Positions 1 through 8,955 of a stretch of 64,000 nucleotides of DNA are shown here, piece by piece. The stretch spans positions 868,001 through 932,000 of the forward strand of contig CAWAJR010000005.1 in the NCBI GenBank assembly GCA_963782465.1. The letters run 5' to 3'. The notes beneath the pieces are model-generated. The model had not been told where the DNA came from. It did not search any database and saw nothing but the letters and a program-made list of their open reading frames with translations. How positions within the stretch are numbered: the first letter of the stretch is position 1; each line of letters opens with the position of its first letter. A program made the position numbers and the translations under genes. The DNA is from JAODBJ01 sp963782465. GTDB lineage: Bacteria > Actinomycetota > Acidimicrobiia > IMCC26256 > PALSA-610.

Positions 1-381
1 GTGCGCGAAGCCGAGTGCCGATGCGATCTCGGCGCTGATCTCCGCGGCTTGTGGCCCTTCGATCGGGCCGTCGGAGCGAATCACATCGCGCAGTGATCGT
101 CCCTCGACGTACTCCATCACGATGAAGTAGGTGCCGGTCTCCTGGCCCCAGTCGTAGATCGCGACGATGTTCGGGTGGTTCAGGTTCGCGGCGGCCTGGG
201 CCTCCCGGCGGAACCGCTCGACGAACGACGGTTCGCGCGCGTACTCGGGGAAGAGCGCTTTGAGCGCGACGGGTCGGTCCAGCAAGCGGTCGCGAGCGAG
301 ATAGACCTCGGCCATCCCCCCTTGCGCCAACTCGCGCTGGATCTCGTACCGGTTGGAAAAGACACGGCCCACCAGCGACAT
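1..381 (-). CDS. Ser/Thr protein kinase, N-terminal part (cut by window edge)
   Basis: Only the first 127 residues lie in the window; the C-terminal part of the catalytic domain is missing. The start of a PknA/PknB-type kinase domain is visible: a Gly-rich loop (about 17-28, in the variant form LAQGGMAEVYLA), the ATP-anchoring Lys in VALK (41), the helix-C Glu in RREAQAA (60) and the hinge IVMEYVEG (88-94). It lies 73 bp downstream of pbpA on the same strand and is probably the last part of the fhaA-fhaB-pstP-rodA-pbpA operon, as in mycobacteria, where the kinase and PstP act on the same wall-synthesis substrates. Whether it is the PknA or the PknB orthologue cannot be told without the rest. 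Confidence 0.9.
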   Translation of the reverse strand, partial: MSLVGRVFSNRYEIQRELAQGGMAEVYLARDRLLDRPVALKALFPEYAREPSFVERFRREAQAAANLNHPNIVAIYDWGQETGTYFIVMEYVEGRSLRDVIRSDGPIEGPQAAEISAEIASALGFAH

Positions 382-454
382 CGCGTTCGACACCCTATCC
401 GCCGGTTTTCCGGGCTTTGTGACGCCCCATACGACCCGTCAGTCCCTCCACGCG

Positions 455-1918
455 TTACTGCGGTTGCTGGGCGAGGAGCACTCGCAACTCTTGCGCGGCG
501 ATGGGCGCGGCCACCGCGCCGCCGGTCGCCTCGTTGCCGAGGTTGCCGCCGTTCTCGACGAGCACGGCCACCGCGTACTGCGGGTCTTGGGCCGGCGCGA
601 ACGCGATGAACCACGCGTGCGGGGCCTTGCCTTCGACCTGCGCAGTACCGGTCTTGCCCGCGACCTGCACGCCCGGGATCTGGGCCGCGGTGCCGGTGCC
701 ATGGTCGACGACGTCGACCATGAACCGGGTGAGGGTCGCGGCCGTTTCCGGGGTCATCGCCTGGCGCCACACCTTCGGCTTGATCCGCCTCACGGTGCGG
801 TTCTCGGCATCGCGCACTTCGCTGACGACGTGCGGCACCATCATCGTCCCGCCGTTCGCGACCGACGCCGCGATCATGGCCATCTCCAGCGGCGTGACTT
901 CGATCGCGTTCTGCCCGATGGCGGCCTGGGCGAACACGGGCTGGTTGTCCTTGAACGAGCCGCGTTGGGGCCCGAGGCTGGGCACGGGCGAGGGGCTCAA
1001 GTCGGCGGGCGGCGCCGGTTTGTTCAGGCCGAACTGCTCCACGCCCGACGCCAGTTGCTCGCCGAGTTGGAGCCCGATCGCGCCGAACGTCGTGTTGCAC
1101 GACACGGTGAAGCTCTCCTCGAGCGTGCCCCCGCACGTTTCGCCCCCGAAGTTCTGCAAGGTGTTCGTCGTCTGCGGGAGCGGGAGCTCCTTCAGCTGCG
1201 GGTACGTCGTCGTGGGGGTCGCGATCCCGTCTTGCAACGCGAGGGCGGCGGTGACGACCTTGAAGGTCGAACCGGCCGGGTAGCGCTCGCGCCACGTGCG
1301 CGCGAGTTCGGGATTGCCGGGCGCCGCGAGCAACGCCTCTTGGACCTTCTGCACGTTGGTCGCGTTGTGGTTCGCGAGCGGGTTCGGATCGAAGCTCGGT
1401 TCGGAGTACATCGCGACCACGGCACCCGTCTTCACGTTGAGGGCAACGACGGACCCGGGGCGGCGGGCAAGACCGTCGCGCGCCGTTTGCTGGGCTTGTT
1501 TGCTCAGCGAGAGCACGACGGTGCCGACGCGGTCCTGGCCGTTCAGGAGTTGGCCGATGTTCGACAGGTTCAACGAAACGTCGCGCCCGACGAGATCGTC
1601 GTTGTAGGTGCGTTCCACGCCGAGGTTCCCGTACACGATCGACTGGTAGCCGACCACCTGCGAGAACAGCGACCCGAGCGGGTAGACCCGCTGCTGTTTC
1701 AGCTCGCCCTTCGTCGGTTTCGATTCGGCGACGATCTCACCGTCGGCGGTGATGATCGGCCCGCGCGGCCGGTTGATGTCGCGGATGAACGCCCGCACGT
1801 TGTTCGGGTTGTCTTTGAGGTTGTTCGACCGGAAGACCTGGAGATAGGTGAGCTGCCCGACCACGGCGAGGAACAACAACATGATCCCGACGCCGACGCG
1901 CCGGATCCCTTTGTTCAT
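455..1918 (-). CDS. pbpA: Penicillin-binding protein, class B transpeptidase (PbpA-like)
   Basis: 487 residues. An N-terminal membrane anchor (about 8-28) is followed by a PBP dimerisation region and a transpeptidase domain with all three active-site motifs: STFK (217-220, nucleophile Ser217), SCN (273-275) and KTGTA (422-426). It crosslinks peptidoglycan at the outer face of the membrane, normally with its SEDS polymerase partner, which is the gene directly upstream. The ATG overlaps the stop of that rodA/ftsW gene by 4 bp (ATGA), implying translational coupling. Length and order match mycobacterial pbpA. The reading frame remains open far upstream through rodA, but that extension is a shadow. 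Confidence 0.95.
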   Translation of the reverse strand: MNKGIRRVGVGIMLLFLAVVGQLTYLQVFRSNNLKDNPNNVRAFIRDINRPRGPIITADGEIVAESKPTKGELKQQRVYPLGSLFSQVVGYQSIVYGNLGVERTYNDDLVGRDVSLNLSNIGQLLNGQDRVGTVVLSLSKQAQQTARDGLARRPGSVVALNVKTGAVVAMYSEPSFDPNPLANHNATNVQKVQEALLAAPGNPELARTWRERYPAGSTFKVVTAALALQDGIATPTTTYPQLKELPLPQTTNTLQNFGGETCGGTLEESFTVSCNTTFGAIGLQLGEQLASGVEQFGLNKPAPPADLSPSPVPSLGPQRGSFKDNQPVFAQAAIGQNAIEVTPLEMAMIAASVANGGTMMVPHVVSEVRDAENRTVRRIKPKVWRQAMTPETAATLTRFMVDVVDHGTGTAAQIPGVQVAGKTGTAQVEGKAPHAWFIAFAPAQDPQYAVAVLVENGGNLGNEATGGAVAAPIAAQELRVLLAQQPQ

Positions 1919-3225
1919 CGTTGCCCTCGCGGCGATGGCAGGCCGGCCACGGTTTCGTGCGAGATGCGCAACAGCAGTGCGAGGAGGATGAAGTTCGCAA
2001 CGAGCGACGAACCGCCGTAGGAGATGAAGGGCAACGTGATGCCCGTGAGCGGGATGAGGCGTGTCACGCCGCCCATGATGATGATCGTCTGCACGCCGAA
2101 GATCGTTGCGAGGCCGGCCGCGAAGAGCTTCGAGAAGCTCCGCACCGAATCGACCGCGACTCGGAACGAACTGCCGACGAGCAACACGTACGCGACGACG
2201 ACGCTGACGGTCCCGAGGAGACCGAGTTCCTCGCCGATGGCGGAGAAGATGAAGTCGGTCGCGGCGTTCGGGATCTTGTCGGGATTGCCGAGCCCGAGAC
2301 CCGTGCCCGCGATTCCTCCCGTGCCGAACGCGAACCACGACTGCGTGATCTGGTAGCCGTCGGCGTGCGCGACCGGCCACGGGTTCCACCACGTCGTCAC
2401 GCGCACCCGCACGTGGCCGAACAGGTGATAGGAGATGACGGCGCCGATCATGAACATCACCAGCGCGAAGAGCATGTAGACGCCGCGGTTCGTCGCGATG
2501 TAGAGCATCGCCGAGAACACCGCGAAGAACAGGAGGGACGAGCCGAGGTCTTTCTCCTGCACCATCACGATGATCGACAGCCCCCACGCGAGGAGCAACG
2601 GTCCGAGGTGGCGGGGCGCGGGGAAGTACATGCCCGCGAAGCGGAAACTGCCCGCGGCGAGCAGCTCGCGTTTGTCGACGAGGTACGCGGCGAAGAAGAT
2701 GACGAGCAGAACCTTCGACGCCTCGCCGGGCTGGAACGACAACGGGCCGAAGTGCACCCACAGGCGAGCGCCGTTGATCTCCTCGCCGACACCGGGAACG
2801 AGCGGCAACAAGAGGCACAGGATGCCGAGCAGCGCGATCGTGTACCGGTACCGCTCGATCATGCGGCTGTCGCGCACGATCACGAGCGTCGCGATGAACG
2901 CGCCCACACCGATCGCGACCCACACCGACTGGATGCGAGCAAGGTTGCGGTCGAGGCGAGCGATCGTGACGAAGCCGATGCCGTTGAGCAGCGCGGCGAG
3001 TGGGAGCAGCGTGCCGTCGGCCGCGGGCGCGAAGCGCCGGATGGCGAGGTGTGCGAGCACGTAGAGCCCGACCACGGCCGCGAGCAACACGTAGAGGTCG
3101 GCCGGGAGCGTCGAATCCTTCGCCAGCGCGACGAGGATGTAGCCGCCCATCGTCACGATGATCGCGAGCAGGCCGAGCATCAACTCGACGTTGCGACGAT
3201 GGCGCGCGAGCGTCGGGGTGCTCAC
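1915..3225 (-). CDS. rodA: SEDS-family peptidoglycan polymerase (RodA/FtsW)
   Basis: 436 residues, strongly hydrophobic, with about 12 predicted membrane helices. SEDS signatures are present: the WVHFGPLSFQPGEASK stretch, QEKDLGSS and the C-terminal PFISYGGSS. It polymerises lipid II into glycan strands together with the class B PBP encoded next. The GTG start lies in a 4-bp GTGA overlap with the pstP stop, which decides the start. RodA is preferred to FtsW because of its position between pstP and pbpA; the two families cannot be separated with certainty by eye. Confidence 0.92.
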   Translation of the reverse strand: MSTPTLARHRRNVELMLGLLAIIVTMGGYILVALAKDSTLPADLYVLLAAVVGLYVLAHLAIRRFAPAADGTLLPLAALLNGIGFVTIARLDRNLARIQSVWVAIGVGAFIATLVIVRDSRMIERYRYTIALLGILCLLLPLVPGVGEEINGARLWVHFGPLSFQPGEASKVLLVIFFAAYLVDKRELLAAGSFRFAGMYFPAPRHLGPLLLAWGLSIIVMVQEKDLGSSLLFFAVFSAMLYIATNRGVYMLFALVMFMIGAVISYHLFGHVRVRVTTWWNPWPVAHADGYQITQSWFAFGTGGIAGTGLGLGNPDKIPNAATDFIFSAIGEELGLLGTVSVVVAYVLLVGSSFRVAVDSVRSFSKLFAAGLATIFGVQTIIIMGGVTRLIPLTGITLPFISYGGSSLVANFILLALLLRISHETVAGLPSPRGQR

Positions 3226-4487
3226 GGTGTGGCGGTCGAGGTGGTCGCTCGCGGCCTCGTGGTCGTCGTCGGGCGCGGCTTCTTCGTGGTCGTGGTCGTC
3301 GACGTGGTGGTCGACGTCGTCGTCGCGCTGAGCATGTACGCGATCGCGGCGCTCTTCGACGTGAACGACGCCTTGGCCTCGACGTCGGAGCGGCCGCGTG
3401 ACGTGAGGTCGGCGACCCTGACGTCGGGCGAGGGCTCGCGCGTTGCACCCCACAACACGGGGTCGGGCCGACCGCGGTACAGCACGACCTGTCCGCCCTG
3501 GGCGGCGAGGTACCAGTTGTTGCGGTCGTACCAGGCGATCGCGCCGAACGCGACCGCGACGATGACGAGCACCGGGATGAGGACGAACGCGATCCCGGCC
3601 CTTCGCCGGCGGCGGCTCTGCAGCGGGGCCGGGCGCGGCGCGGGGATCTGGTCGTCGGTGACGGTGGCCGCCGGTGAGGCACCCCCGGTTGCGGTTGCCG
3701 GTGTTGCCGGAGTGGCGTTGGCGCCGGCGGCGTCGGTCGCGGCCGGCTCGAGGGCGATGTCGGTACCGAGGTCTTCCTCGGCGGCCTCGACGACGTCGAT
3801 GACCACGACGGTGATGTTGTCTTCGCCGCCCGCGTCGTTCGCCGCCTCGACGAGTTTGTTCGCCGCGAGGCGGGTGTCGGGCTCGGTGCGGGCGATCGAC
3901 TCGATGTCGCGCTCGCGCAGCATCGTGGTGAGACCGTCGGAGCAGATGATGACGCGATCACCGGCGCGCACGTCGACGGTATAGAGATCGACCTCAACCG
4001 GGTCGTCGACGCCGAGCGCGCGCGTCACGATCGCGCGCTGCGGGTGACTCTCGGCCTGTTCCGGGGTGAGGCGGCCCTCCCGTACGAGCTCTTCGACGAG
4101 GCTGTGATCTTCGGTCAGACGTTCGATGTTCCCGGCGCGCAGCCGGTACGCACGAGAATCGCCCACGTGCGCGATCAGCAACGAGGCACCACCGACCACG
4201 ACGGCAGCAGTGAGGGTGGTGCCCATACCGGTCAGGTTCGGGTCTTGCTCGGCCTTCTCGATCACGGCGCTGTTCGCGCTGCGCACCGCGTCATCGATCG
4301 GCCGGCCGCCGGCAACCGCGGCGCGTAACGCTTCGATCGCGGTCGCGCTCGCAACTTCGCCGCCGCGATGGCCACCCATGCCGTCGGCCACCGCGAACAG
4401 CGCGAGCCGCTCGTCGACGACGTAGGTGTCTTCGTTGCCGTCGCGAACCTTGCCGACTTCGGTGCGACCCGCAACGGAGAGCCTCAC
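3222..4487 (-). CDS. pstP: PP2C-family Ser/Thr protein phosphatase (PstP)
   Basis: 421 residues. The N-terminal PP2C domain (about 1-240) carries metal-site motifs GNEDTYVV, VADGMGGH, HVGDSRAYR, CSDGLT and GGEDNITVVVI. A Pro/Ala-rich linker, one transmembrane helix (about 305-328) and a short extracytoplasmic tail ending in a low-complexity Thr/Ser/Lys/Pro stretch follow. It dephosphorylates targets of the co-encoded kinase. The GTG start (VRLSVAG) overlaps the fhaB stop as GTGA. The frame is open further upstream, but that translation is low-complexity Arg-rich shadow. Confidence 0.95.
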   Translation of the reverse strand: MRLSVAGRTEVGKVRDGNEDTYVVDERLALFAVADGMGGHRGGEVASATAIEALRAAVAGGRPIDDAVRSANSAVIEKAEQDPNLTGMGTTLTAAVVVGGASLLIAHVGDSRAYRLRAGNIERLTEDHSLVEELVREGRLTPEQAESHPQRAIVTRALGVDDPVEVDLYTVDVRAGDRVIICSDGLTTMLRERDIESIARTEPDTRLAANKLVEAANDAGGEDNITVVVIDVVEAAEEDLGTDIALEPAATDAAGANATPATPATATGGASPAATVTDDQIPAPRPAPLQSRRRRRAGIAFVLIPVLVIVAVAFGAIAWYDRNNWYLAAQGGQVVLYRGRPDPVLWGATREPSPDVRVADLTSRGRSDVEAKASFTSKSAAIAYMLSATTTSTTTSTTTTTKKPRPTTTTRPRATTSTATP

Positions 4488-4933
4488 CGCGCGACCTCGA
4501 TCTCCGTCGACCCGATGTGGACGCGGTCGCCCCGTTGCAGGCGCGTCGGCCCGGTGATGGGTTGACCGTTCAAGATCGTGCCGTTGGTCGAGCCGAGGTC
4601 TTCGACGTAGAGATGACCGTCGCGTTCGAAGGCGCGCGCGTGCACCTGCGATACGAAGGTGTCGCCCGGAAGGGTGATCTGGCACCCGCCGGCTCTTCCG
4701 ATGGTGCACTCACCGTCGACGACGAAGGTGGCTCGTTCTGCGGCCGGTTCGACGATCACCAGCCGGAACGGCCGCCGGCGCGACGAGCGCGAAGGGGCCG
4801 GTTCGGGCGGTATGTCGGCCGGGACGGGCGTCCCGCGCAGTTCGAGCCCGACCACCCAGACCACCCGAGCGAGGAACAGGTAGACGAGCGCGAGCAGGCA
4901 GAACTTCAAGACCGTGAGGACACCCTCGGACAT
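4484..4933 (-). CDS. fhaB: FHA-domain membrane protein (FhaB/FipA-like)
   Basis: 149 residues. One N-terminal membrane helix (about 5-30) is followed by a Pro-rich linker and a C-terminal FHA phosphothreonine-binding domain containing IGRAGGC, VSQVHARAF and DLGSTNGTILNG. In mycobacteria the equivalent protein links PknA/PknB signalling to division proteins. The gene starts 9 bp after fhaA and overlaps pstP by 4 bp, so it belongs to the same operon. Confidence 0.9.
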   Translation of the reverse strand: MSEGVLTVLKFCLLALVYLFLARVVWVVGLELRGTPVPADIPPEPAPSRSSRRRPFRLVIVEPAAERATFVVDGECTIGRAGGCQITLPGDTFVSQVHARAFERDGHLYVEDLGSTNGTILNGQPITGPTRLQRGDRVHIGSTEIEVAR

Positions 4934-4942
4934 GCGTTGTGC

Positions 4943-5596
4943 CTACGACTCCTCGTAGCGGATCGACGTTGCACCCACCATGATCACGTCTCCGTCGTGC
5001 AATTCGCGTTCTTTCACGAGCGAACCGTTCACGAGCGTGCCATTGGTGGAGCCGAGATCGACGACTTCGTACCCGAGATGCGACGGCCTGACCTCGGCGT
5101 GATGGCGCGACACCTGCGGATCGGAAAGGGAGATGAGGCAGTCGGGGAGGCGGCCGATCCGTAGTGGCTCGTTGCCCAGCGCGAGGCGGCGACCGTCGGG
5201 CAGGACCAGCGTCGCGGCCGAGCCGCCCGGGCCCTCGACGATCGCGGCGATCACGTCGAAGTCGCCGCGGTGGCGGTGCGTGTCGGTGCTGAACGCGATC
5301 TTGACCGGCCCGACGAAGCCGTAGCGCTCGTCGCGCGCGTGCTCGCGGGCGGCCTCTTCGAGCTCGCGACCGAGCGCGTCGAGGAATGTTTCGAAACGGG
5401 CCGCGTCCTCGCCGGGGAGGACGACGGTGAACTCGTTGGGAACCACCGGGCCGCGGATGCCGAGCGTGCGGCCGGCATCCATCTCGTGCACCACCCGGCG
5501 CCCGATCTCGAGGGGCTGCAGGCCGCTTCGGAACGTCTTGTTGAACGCCCCTTCGACCATCCGCTCGAGCCGCCGCTCGAAGCGCTGGAGTCCCAT
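4943..5596 (-). CDS. fhaA: FHA-domain protein with FhaA-type N-terminal domain
   Basis: 217 residues. The N-terminal 120 residues (from MGLQRFERRLERMVEG) match the DUF3662 domain of FhaA; a C-terminal FHA domain has IGRLPDC, VSRHHAEVR and DLGSTNGTLVNG. It is shorter than mycobacterial FhaA because the long disordered linker is nearly absent. It is a cytoplasmic phosphothreonine reader, likely for the kinase of this operon. ATG at 5596 is chosen by homology, although the frame is open upstream. TAACAT at 5605-5610 (minus strand) lies 9 bases upstream and may be the -10 of the operon promoter. Confidence 0.92.
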   Translation of the reverse strand: MGLQRFERRLERMVEGAFNKTFRSGLQPLEIGRRVVHEMDAGRTLGIRGPVVPNEFTVVLPGEDAARFETFLDALGRELEEAAREHARDERYGFVGPVKIAFSTDTHRHRGDFDVIAAIVEGPGGSAATLVLPDGRRLALGNEPLRIGRLPDCLISLSDPQVSRHHAEVRPSHLGYEVVDLGSTNGTLVNGSLVKERELHDGDVIMVGATSIRYEES

Positions 5597-5681
5597 CGCG
5601 ATCGATGTTACCGGTGGGTTGTCGGCGCTCCCGGGGCACGAGAAACGGCCCGAGCCCCGGCTGGTACGGTGTCGCGCCCAC

Positions 5682-5765
5682 GCGCGAGTGGCGGAATTGG
5701 CAGACGCGCAGGCTTCAGGTGCCTGTGGCCGCAAGGTCGTGGGGGTTCAAGTCCCCCCTCGCGCA
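5682..5765 (+). tRNA. tRNA-Leu (anticodon CAG)
   Basis: A class II tRNA of 84 nt. The acceptor stem GCGCGAG pairs with CUCGCGC, the anticodon stem CAGGC/GCCUG encloses loop UUCAGGU with anticodon CAG (5716-5718), a long variable arm is present and the T-arm contains GGTTCAAGTCC. CCA is not encoded. It is divergent from fhaA; a tRNA-Leu beside the fhaA operon is also known in mycobacteria. Confidence 0.97.
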
Positions 5766-5944
5766 CTTCTGGCTGGGCGTTCGCCCAACGCGCCGTTCCT
5801 GGGCTCGACCGGCGCCACGCCGTTCACCAACGCGACGACGATTGCCATCGTGGCGAGGCCGTAACCGCACACGCGCATCCAACCTGCCTCCTGCACCGAG
5901 CCGTCGGGACCTTTGGCCCGGTGTGCGCCCGGGGCGCGCGGCGC

Positions 5945-6157
5945 ATGCTCGCCGACATGATGCTGCCCGCACTGCTCGACCCCGTAGACGAACCGGCCAC
6001 CGACCTGTCGAACACCCTTTCGCCCGTCGTCGTGGCCATCGACCTCGCAATCATGGAGTTCCACGGTCGTGGCAGCGTCCCCGCGACGGAGATCGTCGAT
6101 CTCCTCCTCGACCTCCGGGCGACCGCGACGTCGAACGACGTCGTCGCCGCGCCGTAG
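5945..6157 (+). CDS. Small protein of unknown function
   Basis: A possible 70-residue protein (MLADMMLPALLDPVDEP...). Third codon positions are almost all G or C, as in the neighbouring real genes, and the composition is balanced rather than Arg/Pro-rich as in shadow frames. No Shine-Dalgarno sequence, signal peptide or known motif is visible. It may be a leader for, or partner of, the cupin gene 67 bp downstream. The function is not recognised. Confidence 0.4.
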   Translation: MLADMMLPALLDPVDEPATDLSNTLSPVVVAIDLAIMEFHGRGSVPATEIVDLLLDLRATATSNDVVAAP

Positions 6158-6224
6158 CCGGCTCCTCGACCGCCAGAGTCGAATGCCCCTTGCGATGTCC
6201 CGCGCCGCGACGCATCGTCGCGAC

Positions 6225-6593
6225 ATGGACGTCTCCATCAGCAATCTCCCCACGATCTTCGACCCCGACGCGATCGACCGGCTCCCCTGGTTGCCCCTGG
6301 GCCCGATGGAGGGCGTTGTGCACAAGGTGCTGTGGCACAACGACACCTCGATGGCCGGCGTCTTGAAGGTGGATGCCGGTCATCATCTGGGCGCACATAC
6401 GCACCGCGTCAACCATCACCACATGTGGGTGCTCGACGGCTATGTGCGCATCCTCGGTGCCGACCTGAGCCCCGGCTCGTACGTGCACATACCGAGCGGG
6501 GTCGAACACGACATCGACGCGTCGGCGTCGGGCGGGTGCACGGTGTTCTACCTGTACCTCCGGCAAGGCGCCGGCGGCGCCGACGAGCCGTAG
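6225..6593 (+). CDS. Cupin-domain protein
   Basis: 122 residues forming one conserved beta-barrel cupin domain. The region HLGAHTHRVNHHHMWVLDG supplies the His cluster typical of cupin motif 1, and PGSYVHIPSGVEHDI resembles motif 2. Such proteins are often anti-sigma ChrR-like sensors, dioxygenases or isomerases; the substrate cannot be inferred. ATG at 6225 is preferred to upstream starts because the cupin fold begins soon after. CATCGT at 6213-6218 is 7 bases upstream, a weak leaderless-type -10. Confidence 0.75.
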   Translation: MDVSISNLPTIFDPDAIDRLPWLPLGPMEGVVHKVLWHNDTSMAGVLKVDAGHHLGAHTHRVNHHHMWVLDGYVRILGADLSPGSYVHIPSGVEHDIDASASGGCTVFYLYLRQGAGGADEP

Positions 6594-6597
6594 CCGC

Positions 6598-7605
6598 TCA
6601 CGGCGCGTCGGCGATCGCGTCGACGAGGCCCCATGCGCGCGCGGTGTGGGCGTCGATGCTGTTGCCCGTGAGCGCGAGGTAGGCCGTGCGGTGCCGGCCG
6701 ACGCGCGCGGTGACGCTCACCGTGCCGCCCGCGCCCGGGATCAACCCGAGACCGACCTCGGGGAGCCCGAAGCGCGCGTCGGGTCGCGCGACCACGCGGC
6801 CCGCGAACGCGGGGAGTTCGACGCCCGAGCCCATGCACGCTCCGTGCACGACCGCTTCGACGCGGTCGGCGACACCGGCGATCAATCTCCCGACGCTGCG
6901 CCGCAAGCGGATCACGTGCGCGCTCGCCGGGTCGGAGCGGCTGCCGAACTCGTCGAGGTCGCCGCCGGCACAGAACGACGGGCCGTCGCCATCGAGCAGC
7001 ACGCGCACGGAAGGGTCGGATGCTGCGATCGTGAACGCCTCGTACAGCTCGTCGCGCATGCGCGTGTCCAACGCGTTCCGCACGTCGGGTCGCGTGAGGG
7101 TGACGTGGAGGCAGTCGCCGTCGCGCGCGACGCGCACCGTCGCACCGATGTCGCGCCGCGCGTCGCGGGGCGGGCGGCCCGCGCGCCAGGCTTCGAACTC
7201 CGGTCCGGCCTGCAGCATCGAATAGACGGCCGACTCCGCGGCAAGGCCGGCGGCGACCGAGCGCCCGGCCCCACCGCGCAGCAAGAGTGCCAGCGCGGTC
7301 GCGGCACGCGGGTTCGTGGTCATCGTCGCCTCGATACGGGCGAGCGCGGGATCGTCGGGGGCGGCGACGACGTCGGTGAGCGCGGCGGCGGGGCCGGTTG
7401 GCGGCGCCGCGGGTGCCAACCCGACGACGACGACGGGTAATGCCTGCAGCCGTTCGGCGCCGTCGCGGATCGTGTTCGCGTCGGAGCGTTCCATACCCGC
7501 GAGGTCGACGGCGACGAACGGCGGGTCGCGGTCGAGGAGCGCGTCGATGCCGACCGCCGACGCCAATGCGCCGACGAACTCGCGGCCGGCGATCACCTCG
7601 ACCAT
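6598..7605 (-). CDS. Enoyl-CoA hydratase/isomerase family protein with N-terminal extension
   Basis: 335 residues. The crotonase domain occupies about 140-335, with PDVRNALDTRMRDEL, the oxyanion-hole segment SFCAGGDLDEF, HGACMGSGVELP and PEVGLGLIPGAGGT. The first ~135 residues are an extra alpha/beta region that also contains crotonase-like stretches (VAVDLAG, PVVVVGLAPAA) and may be a degenerate second crotonase-like domain. It probably acts in beta-oxidation-type acyl-CoA metabolism. TACAGT (7613-7618, minus strand) is 8 bases before the ATG, consistent with a leaderless mRNA. Confidence 0.8.
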   Translation of the reverse strand: MVEVIAGREFVGALASAVGIDALLDRDPPFVAVDLAGMERSDANTIRDGAERLQALPVVVVGLAPAAPPTGPAAALTDVVAAPDDPALARIEATMTTNPRAATALALLLRGGAGRSVAAGLAAESAVYSMLQAGPEFEAWRAGRPPRDARRDIGATVRVARDGDCLHVTLTRPDVRNALDTRMRDELYEAFTIAASDPSVRVLLDGDGPSFCAGGDLDEFGSRSDPASAHVIRLRRSVGRLIAGVADRVEAVVHGACMGSGVELPAFAGRVVARPDARFGLPEVGLGLIPGAGGTVSVTARVGRHRTAYLALTGNSIDAHTARAWGLVDAIADAP

Positions 7606-7695
7606 ACGACCGACTGTACGGCGACGGCCGCGAACGAGGGGATACCGTCGTTGCGTCATGGTTCGCGAGCTCGGCGACCAACCTCGGGAGGAACG

Positions 7696-8916
7696 ATGAC
7701 CGACGTCACCGACGACGGGACGGCGGTGCCCGAAGCGACGATGGAGATGGCGATGGAGGCGATGACCGACCTCGCCGCGCCGCAACAGAACTACCTCGAC
7801 CTCATCGCGGCCGGCGGGTTCGCCCGACCCATGGACGGCCTGGCGGTCAGCTACTCGCGCGCCAACACCGACTACGTATTGCGCCACCACGAGCAGTTCT
7901 CGTCGGTCATCGACCTCGGCCTCGGCAACGTCCGGCCGATGATCCCGCTCAACGTCGACCCACCGATGCACTCGAAGTACCGCAAGCTCCTCGACCCGCT
8001 GTTCGCGCCCAAGCGGATGGACGAGCAGGAGGACGACATCACCCGTCGCGTCAACGGTTTCATCGACGCGTTCATCGATCGGGGCGAGTGCAACTTCAGC
8101 GAAGAGTTCGCGGAACTGTTCCCGTCGTCGGTGTTCCTCGGTCTCATGGGCCTGCCGGAAGATGAGATGCGCATGTTCCTCCGCCTGCGCGACGGCATCT
8201 TGCACCCGGAGAAGTGGGACCCCGACGCGATGTTCGCCGAGGAGGCTCGTACCGCCGTGATGAACGCGGCCGGCCAGGAGATCTACGACTACTTCGGGAA
8301 CCTCGTCGACGAACGCCGCCAGCAACCCGCCGACGACATCATCACGCGCTTCACGACCGTGGAGATCGACGGTGAACGGCTGTCGCGCAACGACATCCTC
8401 GACATCTGCTTCTTGTTCCTCATCGCGGGGCTCGACACGGTGAGCGACACGCTCACGTGTTCGTACGCGTTCCTCGCGACGCACCCGGATCACCGGCAGA
8501 TGATCGTCGACGACCCTTCGATCATCCCCCTCGCGGTCGAAGAGCTGCTCCGGTGGGAGTCGCCGGTCCCGTCGGGGGTCCCCCGGCTCGCGAAATGCCC
8601 GGTCGAACTGCCCGGCGGCGACCAGGTGGATGAGGGCACGATGGTCATGCCGAACTACGGCGCCGCGAACATGGACCCGGCTGTATACGACGACCCGCTC
8701 GACGTGCGGTTCGACCGCGTGCAGAACCCGCACATCGCGTTCGGCGGCGGCGTGCACCGTTGCCTCGGGTCGCACCTCGCCCGGCGCGAGCTGCGCATCA
8801 CGCTGCGCGAATGGCACGCACGCATTCCCGACTACCGCATCAAACCCGGCCACGAGAAGCTCGAATACCCGCCCGGCCTCCGTCACGTGAAAGACCTGAC
8901 GCTCACCTGGAAATGA
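7696..8916 (+). CDS. Cytochrome P450
   Basis: 406 residues, a soluble bacterial class I P450. Landmarks: I-helix FLIAGLDTVSDT with the AGxDT motif, ExxR motif EELLRWESP, and the heme loop FGGGVHRCLGSHLARREL with axial Cys356. It needs external ferredoxin and reductase, and none is encoded nearby. ATG at 7696 is preceded by a clear GGGAGGA Shine-Dalgarno sequence, which rules out the in-frame upstream start. Terpene, steroid or fatty-acid hydroxylation are all possible. Confidence 0.95.
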   Translation: MTDVTDDGTAVPEATMEMAMEAMTDLAAPQQNYLDLIAAGGFARPMDGLAVSYSRANTDYVLRHHEQFSSVIDLGLGNVRPMIPLNVDPPMHSKYRKLLDPLFAPKRMDEQEDDITRRVNGFIDAFIDRGECNFSEEFAELFPSSVFLGLMGLPEDEMRMFLRLRDGILHPEKWDPDAMFAEEARTAVMNAAGQEIYDYFGNLVDERRQQPADDIITRFTTVEIDGERLSRNDILDICFLFLIAGLDTVSDTLTCSYAFLATHPDHRQMIVDDPSIIPLAVEELLRWESPVPSGVPRLAKCPVELPGGDQVDEGTMVMPNYGAANMDPAVYDDPLDVRFDRVQNPHIAFGGGVHRCLGSHLARRELRITLREWHARIPDYRIKPGHEKLEYPPGLRHVKDLTLTWK

Positions 8917-8955
8917 CGCGCCGCTCCCGTCCGCTCCCTGTGCTTGGATGGGCCT

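Noticed and set aside
353..2020. Long plus-strand frame opposite pbpA and the kinase gene
   Set aside because: Arg/Asp/Gly-rich shadow of the minus-strand genes without any family motif.
3222..3330. Thr/Ser-rich low-complexity tail of PstP as a repeat element or error
   Set aside because: Codon-varied Thr/Pro/Lys tail, in frame, common in secreted or extracytoplasmic tails of actinobacterial membrane proteins.
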